This document shows positions 16,283-24,915 of a DNA stretch of 64,000 nucleotides, piece after piece. Numbering within the stretch: the first letter of the stretch is position 1; each line of letters starts with the position of its first letter. This DNA comes from Halobacteriovoraceae bacterium (GTDB lineage: Bacteria; Bdellovibrionota; Bacteriovoracia; Bacteriovoracales; Bacteriovoracaceae). The notes below the pieces were generated by a model, which worked only from the letters and a program-made list of their open reading frames with translations, did no database searches and was not told the origin of the DNA. The DNA is taken from assembly GCA_002713145.1 (NCBI GenBank), contig PAVS01000020.1:1-64000 (forward strand), written 5' to 3'. The position numbers and the translations under genes are program-made.

Positions 16283-17221
16283 CTATTTAAATATTAATTC
16301 CTGGAAGAAAGAGCGAAGTCCTTCTTCTTTTCCTAGAATGATATTTATGTGGTTATCATCTCCTATTATCTTTAAAAAAACTTTTTTAACTATAAACTCT
16401 AGATCTCCAGACTTACTCAGCAGTACATCTCTCCGAGTCTTTTTCATAGATTTGCCATGAAATACATAAGATCTAACTTTGTACATATCTTTCAAAAAAG
16501 AATATATTTTCAATCTCTCTTCAAATTCTCTCGCCAGAAAGAAACTTACTCTTTCAGAGACCTGATGTGACAATTCCGTACTTTCTGTATTAAATATGCA
16601 TTCTAAGGAAGATATAAAGAAAGATATTCTCATTGGTAAATCTTGCTGAGACCTCGCGACCTGTATGTGGTAAAGCGCAAGGGAAATTCTTTCGCTATTA
16701 CTAAAAAGTTTATCTCTTGAGTCTATATACTCCCTAGGCATTACTCCGAAGATAGCTTTTACTGAATCCCTTATGACTTTTAACTTTTTTGTGTTTAATG
16801 TTATGAAGTCATTCGTCTCTATTGCCGCACGAACTCTAACTCCAAGATTATTCTTGTCCGTTATCATACCGTGAGAAGGATGATTGGAGAACATGAAGGC
16901 ATCATCTAAATGTATTCCATTATCCTCATAAAACCAACTTCCTGTTAAAAACAACTTTACTTCATACATAAAGTTCAATAGCTCTTTTCTTCTGTCACAA
17001 TCATCATCAACTTCTTCACTCTTATAAAATATAGCCTTAGAGTTAAAGAGGCTATTCACTTCTACAGCGCCAATACTGAACAATAAATCTTTTTCAGAAA
17101 TGTTAGCCGTTATATTTTTATAGCTGTTAGTTAGATAGACACCATCGAGAAATTGTATTCCTTTTTTTTCATTAGTTTGGACTGTAAGTCCGTTTAAATT
17201 CACATAGAAAAATGCATTCAT
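16283..17221 (-). CDS. Second HEPN-domain protein, candidate RNase
   Basis: The 312-residue product shares the C-terminal pattern of its neighbour at 14759. A helix with FFISSLECIFNTESTELSHQVSERVSFFL is followed by YKVRSYVFHGKS, in which Arg250 and His255 make an RX4H HEPN motif. The N-terminal half (about 180 residues) is beta-rich and unrecognised. It starts 24 bp downstream of the HAD-phosphatase gene, so it is likely in the same operon as the ATPase. Two divergent HEPN proteins in one cluster raise the possibility of a heteromeric RNase; this is inference. Confidence 0.65.
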   Translation of the reverse strand: MNAFFYVNLNGLTVQTNEKKGIQFLDGVYLTNSYKNITANISEKDLLFSIGAVEVNSLFNSKAIFYKSEEVDDDCDRRKELLNFMYEVKLFLTGSWFYEDNGIHLDDAFMFSNHPSHGMITDKNNLGVRVRAAIETNDFITLNTKKLKVIRDSVKAIFGVMPREYIDSRDKLFSNSERISLALYHIQVARSQQDLPMRISFFISSLECIFNTESTELSHQVSERVSFFLAREFEERLKIYSFLKDMYKVRSYVFHGKSMKKTRRDVLLSKSGDLEFIVKKVFLKIIGDDNHINIILGKEEGLRSFFQELIFK

Positions 17222-17245
17222 AGATCCTCATTCTATATAGAAAAG

Positions 17246-17686
17246 CTAAAAATTACCCTCATGACATTGCAGGCATACAAGGCCACTACTTCGCCACATT
17301 TTTACAACTTGATCTCTATCATCGAGGACAAAAAGAATCGAAAACCTTTTCTTTATTTTTAAATCGTAGATTTCTTTTTTTATAATCGCATCACCCCTAA
17401 AGTCATTCGTACTTCTTAAAAAAAGATAATTATAAGAAATATCGTACCGACCAAGCCAATCCTCTGTTACTTCTCTATATTTCTCTTCTCGACCACTAAC
17501 AAGGATAATTTTGTAGTCTGCTTTAAATCTGTTGATGACTTCCAAACACCATACATTCAAAGAATCTGAACTCATGTTTGCTTTAAACATTTTCCAATCA
17601 TTCGAATCAATAAGAAACTTACGTCGATGTTCAACATTGGCTAATGTCCCATCAATATCGACTATAATCGCCTTTTTTCTTTCCAT
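17246..17686 (-). CDS. HAD phosphatase resembling the 3'-phosphatase domain of polynucleotide kinase
   Basis: The 146-residue protein carries the HAD motifs in order: IVDIDGTLANVEHRR (motif I, residues 7-21), ILVSGREEKYR (motif II), a Lys in AIIKKEIYDLKIKK (motif III) and FVLDDRDQVVKMWRSSGL (motif IV). The 'DDRxQVVxMWRxxGLxC' ending is characteristic of T4 Pnkp-type polynucleotide 3'-phosphatase domains, which remove 2',3'-cyclic or 3' phosphates from nucleic acid ends. No kinase domain is fused. Its ATG overlaps the stop of the ATPase gene (TAATG), so the two are translationally coupled. Confidence 0.8.
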   Translation of the reverse strand: MERKKAIIVDIDGTLANVEHRRKFLIDSNDWKMFKANMSSDSLNVWCLEVINRFKADYKIILVSGREEKYREVTEDWLGRYDISYNYLFLRSTNDFRGDAIIKKEIYDLKIKKRFSILFVLDDRDQVVKMWRSSGLVCLQCHEGNF

Positions 17687-20337
17687 TATTCAACGAGCTC
17701 TGCTTGAGGGGGTTTTGTTACTGAAGCCCTTCTTTTAATATCTAATTTATTTTTTCTTGCTTTAATTACTTTGTAGTATTCCTCTAAAATTTTAATATCT
17801 TGATTTATTTCATGAATCTGTGGTCTAACGTCCGAAAGTTGTAACGATTTGTCATGACCTATCATGTACTTTGAAGTTTTACTCATTTCAAAATATATTG
17901 TCCTGTAGTCTTCATCTTCAATCTGTACTCCACTCAATTGCTGTGTATGAACTGCTTGACCAAATCTAGAAATGACTCCATTAAACAGGATTTCTTCAAT
18001 TATTCTCTCCCATACCTCTCTCAGTCGACCATATATAATTGCTGCTCGATGATTATAGTCTTCCCCAGATATTTTATCATTTTCAAGCTTCCTAACCATA
18101 TCTTTTAACACCACAACTCTATTAGCAACTTTTTGAGCATGCCAAGGTTCCTTGTCCAATACGACCCCTGATATGGCTCCATCTTTCCTAATGTTTTGGA
18201 CGTGAACTGGTATGCTAAGTCTTGCTGCTTCATTTGATAAGTCAAATAAAAATGATATATCATGGGTGAAGATTACCACCTGACGCTTTTTGGCTTCCTC
18301 TACTAATCTCGTAGCGATCTTATGCTTGAATTTATGATCTAGTGATGTAACCGGATCGTCCAGAATTATACCATTTTCGTGTTTAGCTGTATCTAATTCT
18401 GCTAAAAATCCTGCAAGGGAAACTATCTTTTGTTCACCTTCACTCAAAACACTGTCTAGTCTAAATTTTTTGGGCAAACTTGTCCCATCAAGAAATAGTT
18501 GAAAATTTGGTTCTCCACCTTTTGTTGAGGACTGAACATCTATAGGCAATCTACTCCCTCCGAGCCTTTTTAGTTCACTTTCAACTGAGTTTATAAATGA
18601 CTTTTTAAGTGAATTAGTGATAATAGCAGAACCTTTGCGAGATATTGCTCCTGTTTCAAATTCTTTTAGAATTTTTTCGTAATTCTTTATTTCTTGAAGG
18701 TATTTGATGTATTTTCCAATTTCGCTAATTTTACTACTAGCAATTTTCAATGAATTCAATTCCTCTTTGTATTTCTTCTTCTTAATTAGCTCTTCTGGAT
18801 TTATACTACCTTTAATTTTTATAATATTTTCTTGAATCAGTTTTTCAGCATCTTCAAAGATCTTGGTTGAGTCGAAATCTTCAATTGTGGTTTGATCTGA
18901 AAGGCTAGTCATGTTTAAATGGCCAATAAACTTCAGTCTGTATTTTTCATACTTTTTTATACGGGAATTCAACTTCCCTCTATCTTCTTTTGATATAAAA
19001 GGCTCTAGATTTTCAATTACATCTAATAGGTGCTTTATCTCAATTTCTTTTTCATTGAGTAACTTGATTGCTTTTTCCTTCCAGTCTTTGAGCTGTTCAA
19101 AAGCTTTGTTTATTCTACCTTCGACAAATTTTTGAAAAGTTAATAATCTTTCTTTTGCATCACTCGAGAGTTTTTGTTGACATAATGGGCACTCTTCACC
19201 AGATTCAGGAAATGTGTAGGCTGGATCAACTATTGCTTCAGCGAAATCTTTTGCGGCAATATACATGACTTTCCATAAGTCACCACCTGTTCCTTCAATA
19301 TGCACCCCTTCTGACATTTCCTTGGTTAAGTCGTCTAATGCTTTTTTTGCACAATTGAACTCGTCTATTTTCGTTCGTAGATTTTGTAATTTTGAATTAG
19401 TAAAAAGCTTCTCTATACTCAAAAAAGAATCTCTAAATGTATCTATCTCTTTCTTTTTAGTTTTAATGTTTTTAATTTTGTGTTCGATTTCAGTTTCATT
19501 CGCAGCTAAGATATCCTTCGAAACTTCAGTAAGCTCAGTATCCTTTTCCTTATTCCAACTAAGCATTTCTTTAAGATCTGTGATATTAGATTGTGAGTTT
19601 ATTTGCGTTAATATTTTATGGATTTTTGTGTTTTCGTTGATACCATCTAAAACTAATTCCACCTCTGCAGGTTTATAGGAAGTAACAATACCCTTTATAT
19701 TATTAATGGCTTCAATAAGCTTTTTAAAAATATCCGTTCCTCCAGGCAAATAGATCAATTCATTTTTATCATTAACCTGTACTTTTCCACACTTAGAGTC
19801 ATATACAACTATTTGACTAAGTTCACTGACAGGCTCACAACCATCTTCCCATATAAATTCTTTTTTCTGACCATTAACCGAATATGCTATCAAAGCATTT
19901 GCAGCTTCCGATGGATCATCTTTAAATACATCCGGTAATATTTCGTCGACTTCCCTTGCTTTACAACTTTTCTTTAGGATTCTAGTAAATCCCGATTTAC
20001 CAACCCCGTTTTCACCATATACAATAGTTAATCCATTTCTGGCAAAAAGCAATTTAGACTGAGCAGATATCGCATTCACATTCTGAGGAGACTTAAGGCT
20101 GTGAAGCTCAATGTTTGAATTTTCGAGATTACCCATCGTAGGAATTTTATTTTTATCTATTTTTGTAGGTTTTATATCTAGATTTTCTATATATTTGTGC
20201 TTGTACAGAACCATGTTTGCAATTTGTTTTATATCTACTTCTGTATATATTCCTTGAGTTAAAATTCTTTTGATCAAATCTTGTTTCCAATCTTCTTGTT
20301 TCTCTGCCCACAGAACTATCTCGTTTAAAATCGTCAA
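17686..20337 (-). CDS. AAA_13-type ABC ATPase with zinc-hook-like motif (RloC/PrrC-like architecture)
   Basis: The 883-residue protein has a helical N-terminus, Walker A VYGENGVGKSG (residues 107-117), long coiled coils interrupted by CPLC (383-386, a Rad50-type zinc hook), the ABC signature LSEGEQ (631-636), Walker B GIILDD (656-661) and the His switch THD (691-693). This is the layout of AAA_13 proteins, which include the anticodon nucleases PrrC and RloC. The C-terminus has Arg773-x3-Glu777 (LREVWE) and His828, which could mirror the Arg-Glu-His triad of those nucleases; I cannot confirm this by alignment. TTG start. First gene of the cluster. Confidence 0.75.
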   Translation of the reverse strand: MTILNEIVLWAEKQEDWKQDLIKRILTQGIYTEVDIKQIANMVLYKHKYIENLDIKPTKIDKNKIPTMGNLENSNIELHSLKSPQNVNAISAQSKLLFARNGLTIVYGENGVGKSGFTRILKKSCKAREVDEILPDVFKDDPSEAANALIAYSVNGQKKEFIWEDGCEPVSELSQIVVYDSKCGKVQVNDKNELIYLPGGTDIFKKLIEAINNIKGIVTSYKPAEVELVLDGINENTKIHKILTQINSQSNITDLKEMLSWNKEKDTELTEVSKDILAANETEIEHKIKNIKTKKKEIDTFRDSFLSIEKLFTNSKLQNLRTKIDEFNCAKKALDDLTKEMSEGVHIEGTGGDLWKVMYIAAKDFAEAIVDPAYTFPESGEECPLCQQKLSSDAKERLLTFQKFVEGRINKAFEQLKDWKEKAIKLLNEKEIEIKHLLDVIENLEPFISKEDRGKLNSRIKKYEKYRLKFIGHLNMTSLSDQTTIEDFDSTKIFEDAEKLIQENIIKIKGSINPEELIKKKKYKEELNSLKIASSKISEIGKYIKYLQEIKNYEKILKEFETGAISRKGSAIITNSLKKSFINSVESELKRLGGSRLPIDVQSSTKGGEPNFQLFLDGTSLPKKFRLDSVLSEGEQKIVSLAGFLAELDTAKHENGIILDDPVTSLDHKFKHKIATRLVEEAKKRQVVIFTHDISFLFDLSNEAARLSIPVHVQNIRKDGAISGVVLDKEPWHAQKVANRVVVLKDMVRKLENDKISGEDYNHRAAIIYGRLREVWERIIEEILFNGVISRFGQAVHTQQLSGVQIEDEDYRTIYFEMSKTSKYMIGHDKSLQLSDVRPQIHEINQDIKILEEYYKVIKARKNKLDIKRRASVTKPPQAELVE

Positions 20338-20629
20338 AATACCGCCCTTCTATAAAGTTGAAACTTCACAATACCAAAAAAGTTATGACCCGCTTTTTGA
20401 AAAATTAAATACTAAGTGTTTACAAGAATATTTAAAAGCCAGCCTAAAAACAACCCGGATATATATGCTTTACGGAATATTCAACTCTTAACTAAAATGC
20501 GATTAGTTGAATGTAGTCTTAAGTTTCCTGAAGTATAAGGGTTTTACTAAAGTTTACTTGTAGGATAACTATTTTACGAAAACAGTTAAAAGATTTCTAA
20601 TTTTCTGCTCAAAAATTTTACTCCATTTT

Positions 20630-21727
20630 TCACTTATGAATAAAATCCAATCCTTCTGTAGCACCATTCTCCTCAACTCCTGTTAACCTCATGTAATAAG
20701 CCATAGTTTTTAAATCCTTCCAACCACAGATTTTCATTACCTTAATAGGTTCTACACCTGTGCTAATCAGTTGCGTGGCAAAACAAGCTCTTAAAGTATG
20801 AAATTGAATCTCAGGTATCCCAATAGTGCGGCAATGCAATTTTAAAATTTTAGCTTGATTGCCTTTTCTCCATTCAACTAATCGTGGTAAAACAAAACCA
20901 CCTCTAGACCTGTCTAGACTTAATAATATTTTCTTAAGGCTTGAAGAAATAGGAACGTTTCTCCAATAACCAGCCTTTGTACTCTTAAATTCACCGGTTC
21001 TTCGATTGAAAGATCTTTGAACTGTTATTTGCATAGTTGATAGGTCGACATCACTCCATTTTAGAGCATAAAGCTCACCGTTTCTCATTCCTGTTAGTAG
21101 TGCTACTGCCCAAATAGAAAACCATTCATGGTTGGATTCATCCGCTTTATTTAATAAATGAATGATTTCGTTTTTTTTAAGGATTTCAGGCTTTTTGTCA
21201 TATTTTAATATAATTTTCAAGCCAAAGACAGGGCTGTTGTGAACTCCTCTTACAAGTCTTTCTTCGATTGCCCAATTGAATATCATATTGATAGTGTTCT
21301 TAAGCCTTTTTTGAAATGACTTACTTTTACCTTTGCTAATTACTGCATCTAAAACTTCACGACCATCACCTCTAGTAATCTCAGCAGCAGGTCTATCGAG
21401 CCAATCTACTGTCCAGTTATACATCATGCCTACATAATCCTTAATCGTGGCAGGATTATAAGGTCGCTCCAAAAAATTTGACTCTCTTGCAAAACTTTCC
21501 CATTTCAAAACAATCATTCGCCAAGTGAGTCCGTGACCTTCTCTTACGGCAACTTTTGAGGTAAGCCTTTTAATAAGTAGTCTTTCTTGCCTCATTGCTT
21601 CAGACCTTGATTTTAATCCCTTAACTCTTTTCTGAAAACGAATATGAGGCATGGTTTTACTTCTAATATTCACATATACAGCAAAGTTTTTTATTCCCTG
21701 ATTATTCAGATACTCTGTGATTGCCAT
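20630..21727 (-). CDS. Tyrosine recombinase (integrase), copy 1 of the ssrA-type pair
   Basis: The 365-residue protein has an N-terminal arm-binding region, a SAM-like core-binding domain and a catalytic domain with TGMRNGELYAL, HTLRACFAT and GWKDLKTMAYYMR (nucleophile Tyr). It is closely related along its length to the integrase at 39623: both share 'GMRNGELYAL(K/R)W', 'GVEPIKVM' and 'GWKDLKTM'. A small excisionase-like gene follows immediately upstream at 21739-21909. It lies between the defence cluster and the conjugation genes rather than at an element end, so it may mark an older junction. Confidence 0.9.
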   Translation of the reverse strand: MAITEYLNNQGIKNFAVYVNIRSKTMPHIRFQKRVKGLKSRSEAMRQERLLIKRLTSKVAVREGHGLTWRMIVLKWESFARESNFLERPYNPATIKDYVGMMYNWTVDWLDRPAAEITRGDGREVLDAVISKGKSKSFQKRLKNTINMIFNWAIEERLVRGVHNSPVFGLKIILKYDKKPEILKKNEIIHLLNKADESNHEWFSIWAVALLTGMRNGELYALKWSDVDLSTMQITVQRSFNRRTGEFKSTKAGYWRNVPISSSLKKILLSLDRSRGGFVLPRLVEWRKGNQAKILKLHCRTIGIPEIQFHTLRACFATQLISTGVEPIKVMKICGWKDLKTMAYYMRLTGVEENGATEGLDFIHK

Positions 21728-21738
21728 GCCTCTATCCT

Positions 21739-21909
21739 TTAACCAATACCTGTTTCTATAAAGTGATCAAGTTCGGATTTCTTAAAATATAGTCTTCCGT
21801 GCCACTTTCTTTTTTCAATGAATCCCCTACTCACCATCAGCCATAAAGCATTTTTGGTGCGACCAATGTATTTAACTGCCTCTTCAGTTGTTAACCATTT
21901 TTTTTCCAT
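21739..21909 (-). CDS. Excisionase-like HTH protein
   Basis: This 56-residue protein starts MEKKWLTTEEAVKYIGRTKN and shows the HTH_17/excisionase pattern with the wing RKWHGRLYFKKSELDHFI. GGGGGATGA precedes the ATG (21907-21909). It ends 12 bp before the integrase start, the usual xis-int arrangement. It probably directs excision of the conjugative element. Confidence 0.75.
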   Translation of the reverse strand: MEKKWLTTEEAVKYIGRTKNALWLMVSRGFIEKRKWHGRLYFKKSELDHFIETGIG

Positions 21910-21918
21910 TCATCCCCC

Positions 21919-22227
21919 TTAGAGATTCGAGAATCCAATTAGACTAGCATTCACCTCTTCATACCTTTTCATTTCGCCTTCAGTCGTTCTAAATTCTTTT
22001 AATAACTTACGGCCCTGAACAAAAACATCACTACCTTTTCTTAGATATTGATTGGCAAGCTCTGCCTGTTTTCCCCACACTACAACTTTATTCCAATGGG
22101 TCTTTTGCTGTTCTTCATCATTAACTGCTACAGATAAATAACATACAGGCTTTTGATTTCTGGTGTATCTGAGTTCTGGTTCTTTACCTAGTCTTCCAAT
22201 AAATAATTGTCTGTTCTCATTGTTCAT
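21919..22227 (-). CDS. ssb: Single-stranded DNA-binding protein
   Basis: I take ATG 22227 (AGGAGA 7 nt upstream) rather than an in-frame start at 22257, giving 102 residues. The OB-fold is typical: LFIGRLGKEPELRYTRNQKPVCYLSVAVND, then WNKVVVWGKQAELANQYLRKGSDVFVQGRKLL. The acidic C-terminal tail of chromosomal SSBs is missing, as in many plasmid or phage SSBs. It likely protects the transferred strand during conjugation. Confidence 0.9.
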   Translation of the reverse strand: MNNENRQLFIGRLGKEPELRYTRNQKPVCYLSVAVNDEEQQKTHWNKVVVWGKQAELANQYLRKGSDVFVQGRKLLKEFRTTEGEMKRYEEVNASLIGFSNL

Positions 22228-22243
22228 AATAGTTCTCCTAGTG

Positions 22244-22612
22244 TTAATTAATTCCAAGCTTCTTTACTAAAAATTCACCCAAGGTTAGCGACTGGCCAGT
22301 CTTCTTGTTGTGATCTAAAAGAGCAATCTCTACCTTTTCCATCTCACTGAGGCTTTGCTCTTTTATTTTGTCGATGTCTTTAGCTGTGAGCTTGCTAACA
22401 GCATAAAGACAAAGGTCTTTGAAAAGGATTGGCTTGCCATAATTCTTTTCATTGCATTTAAGTAGAAAATCAAAAATCAAACTTAGACTCTCTTGTTTAT
22501 TACTTAAATCTACAAAAAACTTTGTTTGCTCTTTATTGATTTGAACTTCCTTTATTTGATTTTTTGGTTTTCTTCCTCTTCTTTTTACTTCTTCTTTATC
22601 TATATTTTCCAT
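22244..22612 (-). CDS. Small DNA-binding accessory protein (hypothetical)
   Basis: ATG 22612 has AAGGAG 5 nt upstream and is preferred over GTG 22618. The 122-residue product carries an AT-hook-like RRGRKPKNQIK (residues 11-21) and otherwise helical sequence. It lies next to the nested inverted repeat at 22630-22761 and upstream of ssb. A relaxosome accessory or plasmid-partition-like role would fit; no family is recognised. Confidence 0.55.
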   Translation of the reverse strand: MENIDKEEVKRRGRKPKNQIKEVQINKEQTKFFVDLSNKQESLSLIFDFLLKCNEKNYGKPILFKDLCLYAVSKLTAKDIDKIKEQSLSEMEKVEIALLDHNKKTGQSLTLGEFLVKKLGIN

Positions 22613-22629
22613 ACTCACTCCTTTTTTAA

Positions 22630-22761
22630 CTTGCTCGCATTACGACTGATAATTATTACTCGCGCGTAGAAACTGACTCCATCCATCGATCAACGTGAGA
22701 GGGAGGGAGTCAGTTTCTCCGCGCGGGATTCATTAATAATTTCAACGAATTAGCGAGCAAG
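22630..22761. other. Nested inverted repeats, candidate oriT (or replication origin)
   Basis: Inner arms CGCGCGTAGAAACTGACTCC (22661-22680) and its inverted copy (22706-22725) match at 19 of 20 positions around a 25-nt spacer. AATTATTA-type sequences flank them, and an outer pair CTTGCTCGC (22630-22638) / GCGAGCAAG (22753-22761) is exact. CGCGCG stands out in this AT-rich DNA. The site lies directly between the relaxase-like gene and a DNA-binding accessory gene, the expected location for an origin of transfer. Confidence 0.6.
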
Positions 22762-23527
22762 AATTTTTATCACTGTTGTGCTCTTTCACCCCATTTTCAC
22801 CCATCAAAAACTTTGAAATCAAAACCTTTTGCCCATGACAAATACCTTCCAAATTATCCAGTTCTGTGACTTCGGCAGTCATGGCCTTATCAGTTACAAA
22901 CAAAAACTTATCTATATTCTTCTCACCAACAGCTTCGCTAATAACTTCAATATAAGTTTTCATGACAGATTCTTTTGAAAAAAAGTAAACAATATAGTTA
23001 TACCTGCTGTTGATAATGTATTGCTTTGCCTTTTCTTTAATTCTTTGTTTGTGCTTCTGAGTTAACTCAAGCTCAAAGGCAATTTGAACCTTCTTCCCTT
23101 CTCTTCTAGTTTCTAATAAGGCATCTGGAATAACCTTATAAACAGCTCGAAAATCTCTTTTGTTTTGAAGTTCATGCTCTAAGGTAATCTGATCAATCCA
23201 GCCAAGTTTTATGAAGTTTCTGGCAATCTCAGTTACTTTTATGTCATGAATAAGAGATTCCTTAGAAATGGCTGTAGGATTTTTTTCTTTTGCGAGTTGG
23301 CTTTCTCCGAAATGGCTAAAATAGATATATTTTTTGCCATTAAATCTGTGTTTATAACCTTCAAGTACATTTGCTTTTTCCATTTTCCTGATGACTCTAG
23401 CAAAGTGAGAATAATTCGGATCAGCGTCACATTCACTTCTTAAGCTTTCTAGATCCATAACACGCCATTTTAATAGCGGTGTTAAATAGTTTACATAAAT
23501 ACTGTTCAAATGATTTAAATCCTTCAA
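22742..23527 (-). CDS. Replication-relaxation family protein (relaxase/mobilisation candidate)
   Basis: The 261-residue product (TTG start behind GGGGGT) has an N-terminal winged helix (LKWRVMDLESLRSE...ARVIRKMEKANVLEGYK). A nuclease-like half follows with VIPDALL and QIAFELELTQKHKQRIKEK, which resembles the Pro-Asp ... Glu-x-Glu core of the Replic_Relax family (PF13814). Members are encoded beside coupling proteins in conjugative elements. It sits just downstream of the coupling protein gene and next to the candidate oriT. No HUH relaxase is seen in the element, so this is the best candidate for the relaxase role. Confidence 0.65.
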   Translation of the reverse strand: MKDLNHLNSIYVNYLTPLLKWRVMDLESLRSECDADPNYSHFARVIRKMEKANVLEGYKHRFNGKKYIYFSHFGESQLAKEKNPTAISKESLIHDIKVTEIARNFIKLGWIDQITLEHELQNKRDFRAVYKVIPDALLETRREGKKVQIAFELELTQKHKQRIKEKAKQYIINSRYNYIVYFFSKESVMKTYIEVISEAVGEKNIDKFLFVTDKAMTAEVTELDNLEGICHGQKVLISKFLMGENGVKEHNSDKNSCSLIR

Positions 23528-23535
23528 GTTACCCC

Positions 23536-24915
23536 CTAATAGTTTTTAGATGTAAGACGATTCAATTTCGCCATGTCTTCTAACTTTCTATTTCTTATAT
23601 TAATTAAATTGATTCTTGTTGGGCCTTGCCTTAAGAGAATGCATTGACCAATATTTAAATTCTTGATGATGTCAGGATGCACAAGAAGTTCATTAACCTC
23701 TCTTATACTTCCTTTGGTTTGCTGCTGGCCATCTTCCATCATGAAGGTCTCTTTCTTAGAAGTAATTGTTCCAATGGCATCAGCAAATAACGATGCCGAA
23801 TTATCTAATCTTTGCTTTAAGACAAACAAATTACCTGCATTCTCTATTACTTGTTTGGTTAGATCTGGATTGATTCGATCAATATCTGATGCAGTTTGAA
23901 CAGCAAGTGTTAGCTCAATCCCTGCACCTCTGCATTTATTTTGTAATTCTATAAAGTCAGGTGTAACTAAAGAGCCAAACTCATCGAAATAAACACTTAT
24001 AGGATTTTTAAGTCCTCCTTGAGGGTCATCTTTAGCACTTAAGGTTTTATAAGAATTATATAAGAGTTCTCCTAAAAATAATTTTCCAATGGCCATAGCT
24101 GTTTCTCCATAGCCTTGAGTTGAAAGTCCGATATAAAGGCAGGCTCTCTCTTCCCTTATCTTAGATAGGGTCAATCCATCATGTTCTGAATTAAGAATCT
24201 TTCCAAAATCTGACTCAAGTATCGCCTCTATCTTAGCTATTAATCCTATATTTTCTTTTGATTCCAGCTTTAAAAGCTCTTCAAAGATGGCTTGAAGCGT
24301 GAAAGCTTGTCCTTCTAAATCTAAAACCTTCAATGCTTGAGTTAAGCTTCTTCTAGAGGAATCTCGATAAAAAGGTTCGCTCCAATCAAAAGATCTCATT
24401 ATTCTGTCCACTACTTGGTTAACAGTTCCCTCTAATACTGGATTTAGTGAAATTGAATTACTGTAGTGTTCCGAAAAGATATAACAAGCTCTATCATGTT
24501 TTTCACATATCTCTTTAAACGTTGTTAAGGCTTCCATATCACCTTTAGGATCAAAGAAAACAATAGGTTTATTATTTCTTAGAGTGTGTTCTTGCAGGAT
24601 ACTCATTAGGTTTGTTTTCCCAAATCCTGAAGCTCCCACTATAAAGCTATGACGTCTAAAATCTATATCCTTCATAAGAAAGTCTTTTTTGTTTTTTGCG
24701 TCAACCCCAAGTGCTTCTATTTGAGAAGTTTGTTTTGATGTTCGTAATGAGTTTCTTTCAATCTTCGATAAATCTGGTTTCTTCTTTAAAAGCTTTCTGA
24801 ATAGCCATTTAGCAATTAAGTTAAGAACTTCCCCAATAATCATACATATTTCGTGGAAAACCTCATAAACTGGTGTGAAAAGATCAATTGGCTGTGAGGT
24901 TTTCTTATTGCTCAT
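23536..24915 (-). CDS. Type IV coupling protein (VirD4/TraD-like ATPase)
   Basis: I choose ATG 24915 (GGGAG upstream) giving 459 residues, because the longer frame to 24999 overlaps the neighbouring gene deeply. The motifs are Walker A FIVGASGFGKTNL, IVFFDPKGDME, Walker B PISVYFDEFGSL, and the TraD-like 'ELTLAVQTASDI' and 'NAGNLFVLKQ' segments. Coupling proteins deliver the relaxase-DNA complex to the secretion channel. The usual N-terminal transmembrane helices are weak or missing here. Lies at the end of the secretion operon. Confidence 0.88.
   Translation of the reverse strand: MSNKKTSQPIDLFTPVYEVFHEICMIIGEVLNLIAKWLFRKLLKKKPDLSKIERNSLRTSKQTSQIEALGVDAKNKKDFLMKDIDFRRHSFIVGASGFGKTNLMSILQEHTLRNNKPIVFFDPKGDMEALTTFKEICEKHDRACYIFSEHYSNSISLNPVLEGTVNQVVDRIMRSFDWSEPFYRDSSRRSLTQALKVLDLEGQAFTLQAIFEELLKLESKENIGLIAKIEAILESDFGKILNSEHDGLTLSKIREERACLYIGLSTQGYGETAMAIGKLFLGELLYNSYKTLSAKDDPQGGLKNPISVYFDEFGSLVTPDFIELQNKCRGAGIELTLAVQTASDIDRINPDLTKQVIENAGNLFVLKQRLDNSASLFADAIGTITSKKETFMMEDGQQQTKGSIREVNELLVHPDIIKNLNIGQCILLRQGPTRINLINIRNRKLEDMAKLNRLTSKNY

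Noticed and set aside
19265-19678. 137-codon plus-strand frame inside the ATPase gene
   Set aside because: Antisense shadow of the coiled-coil coding sequence; Ser/Phe-rich translation typical of the reverse of Lys/Glu-rich helices.
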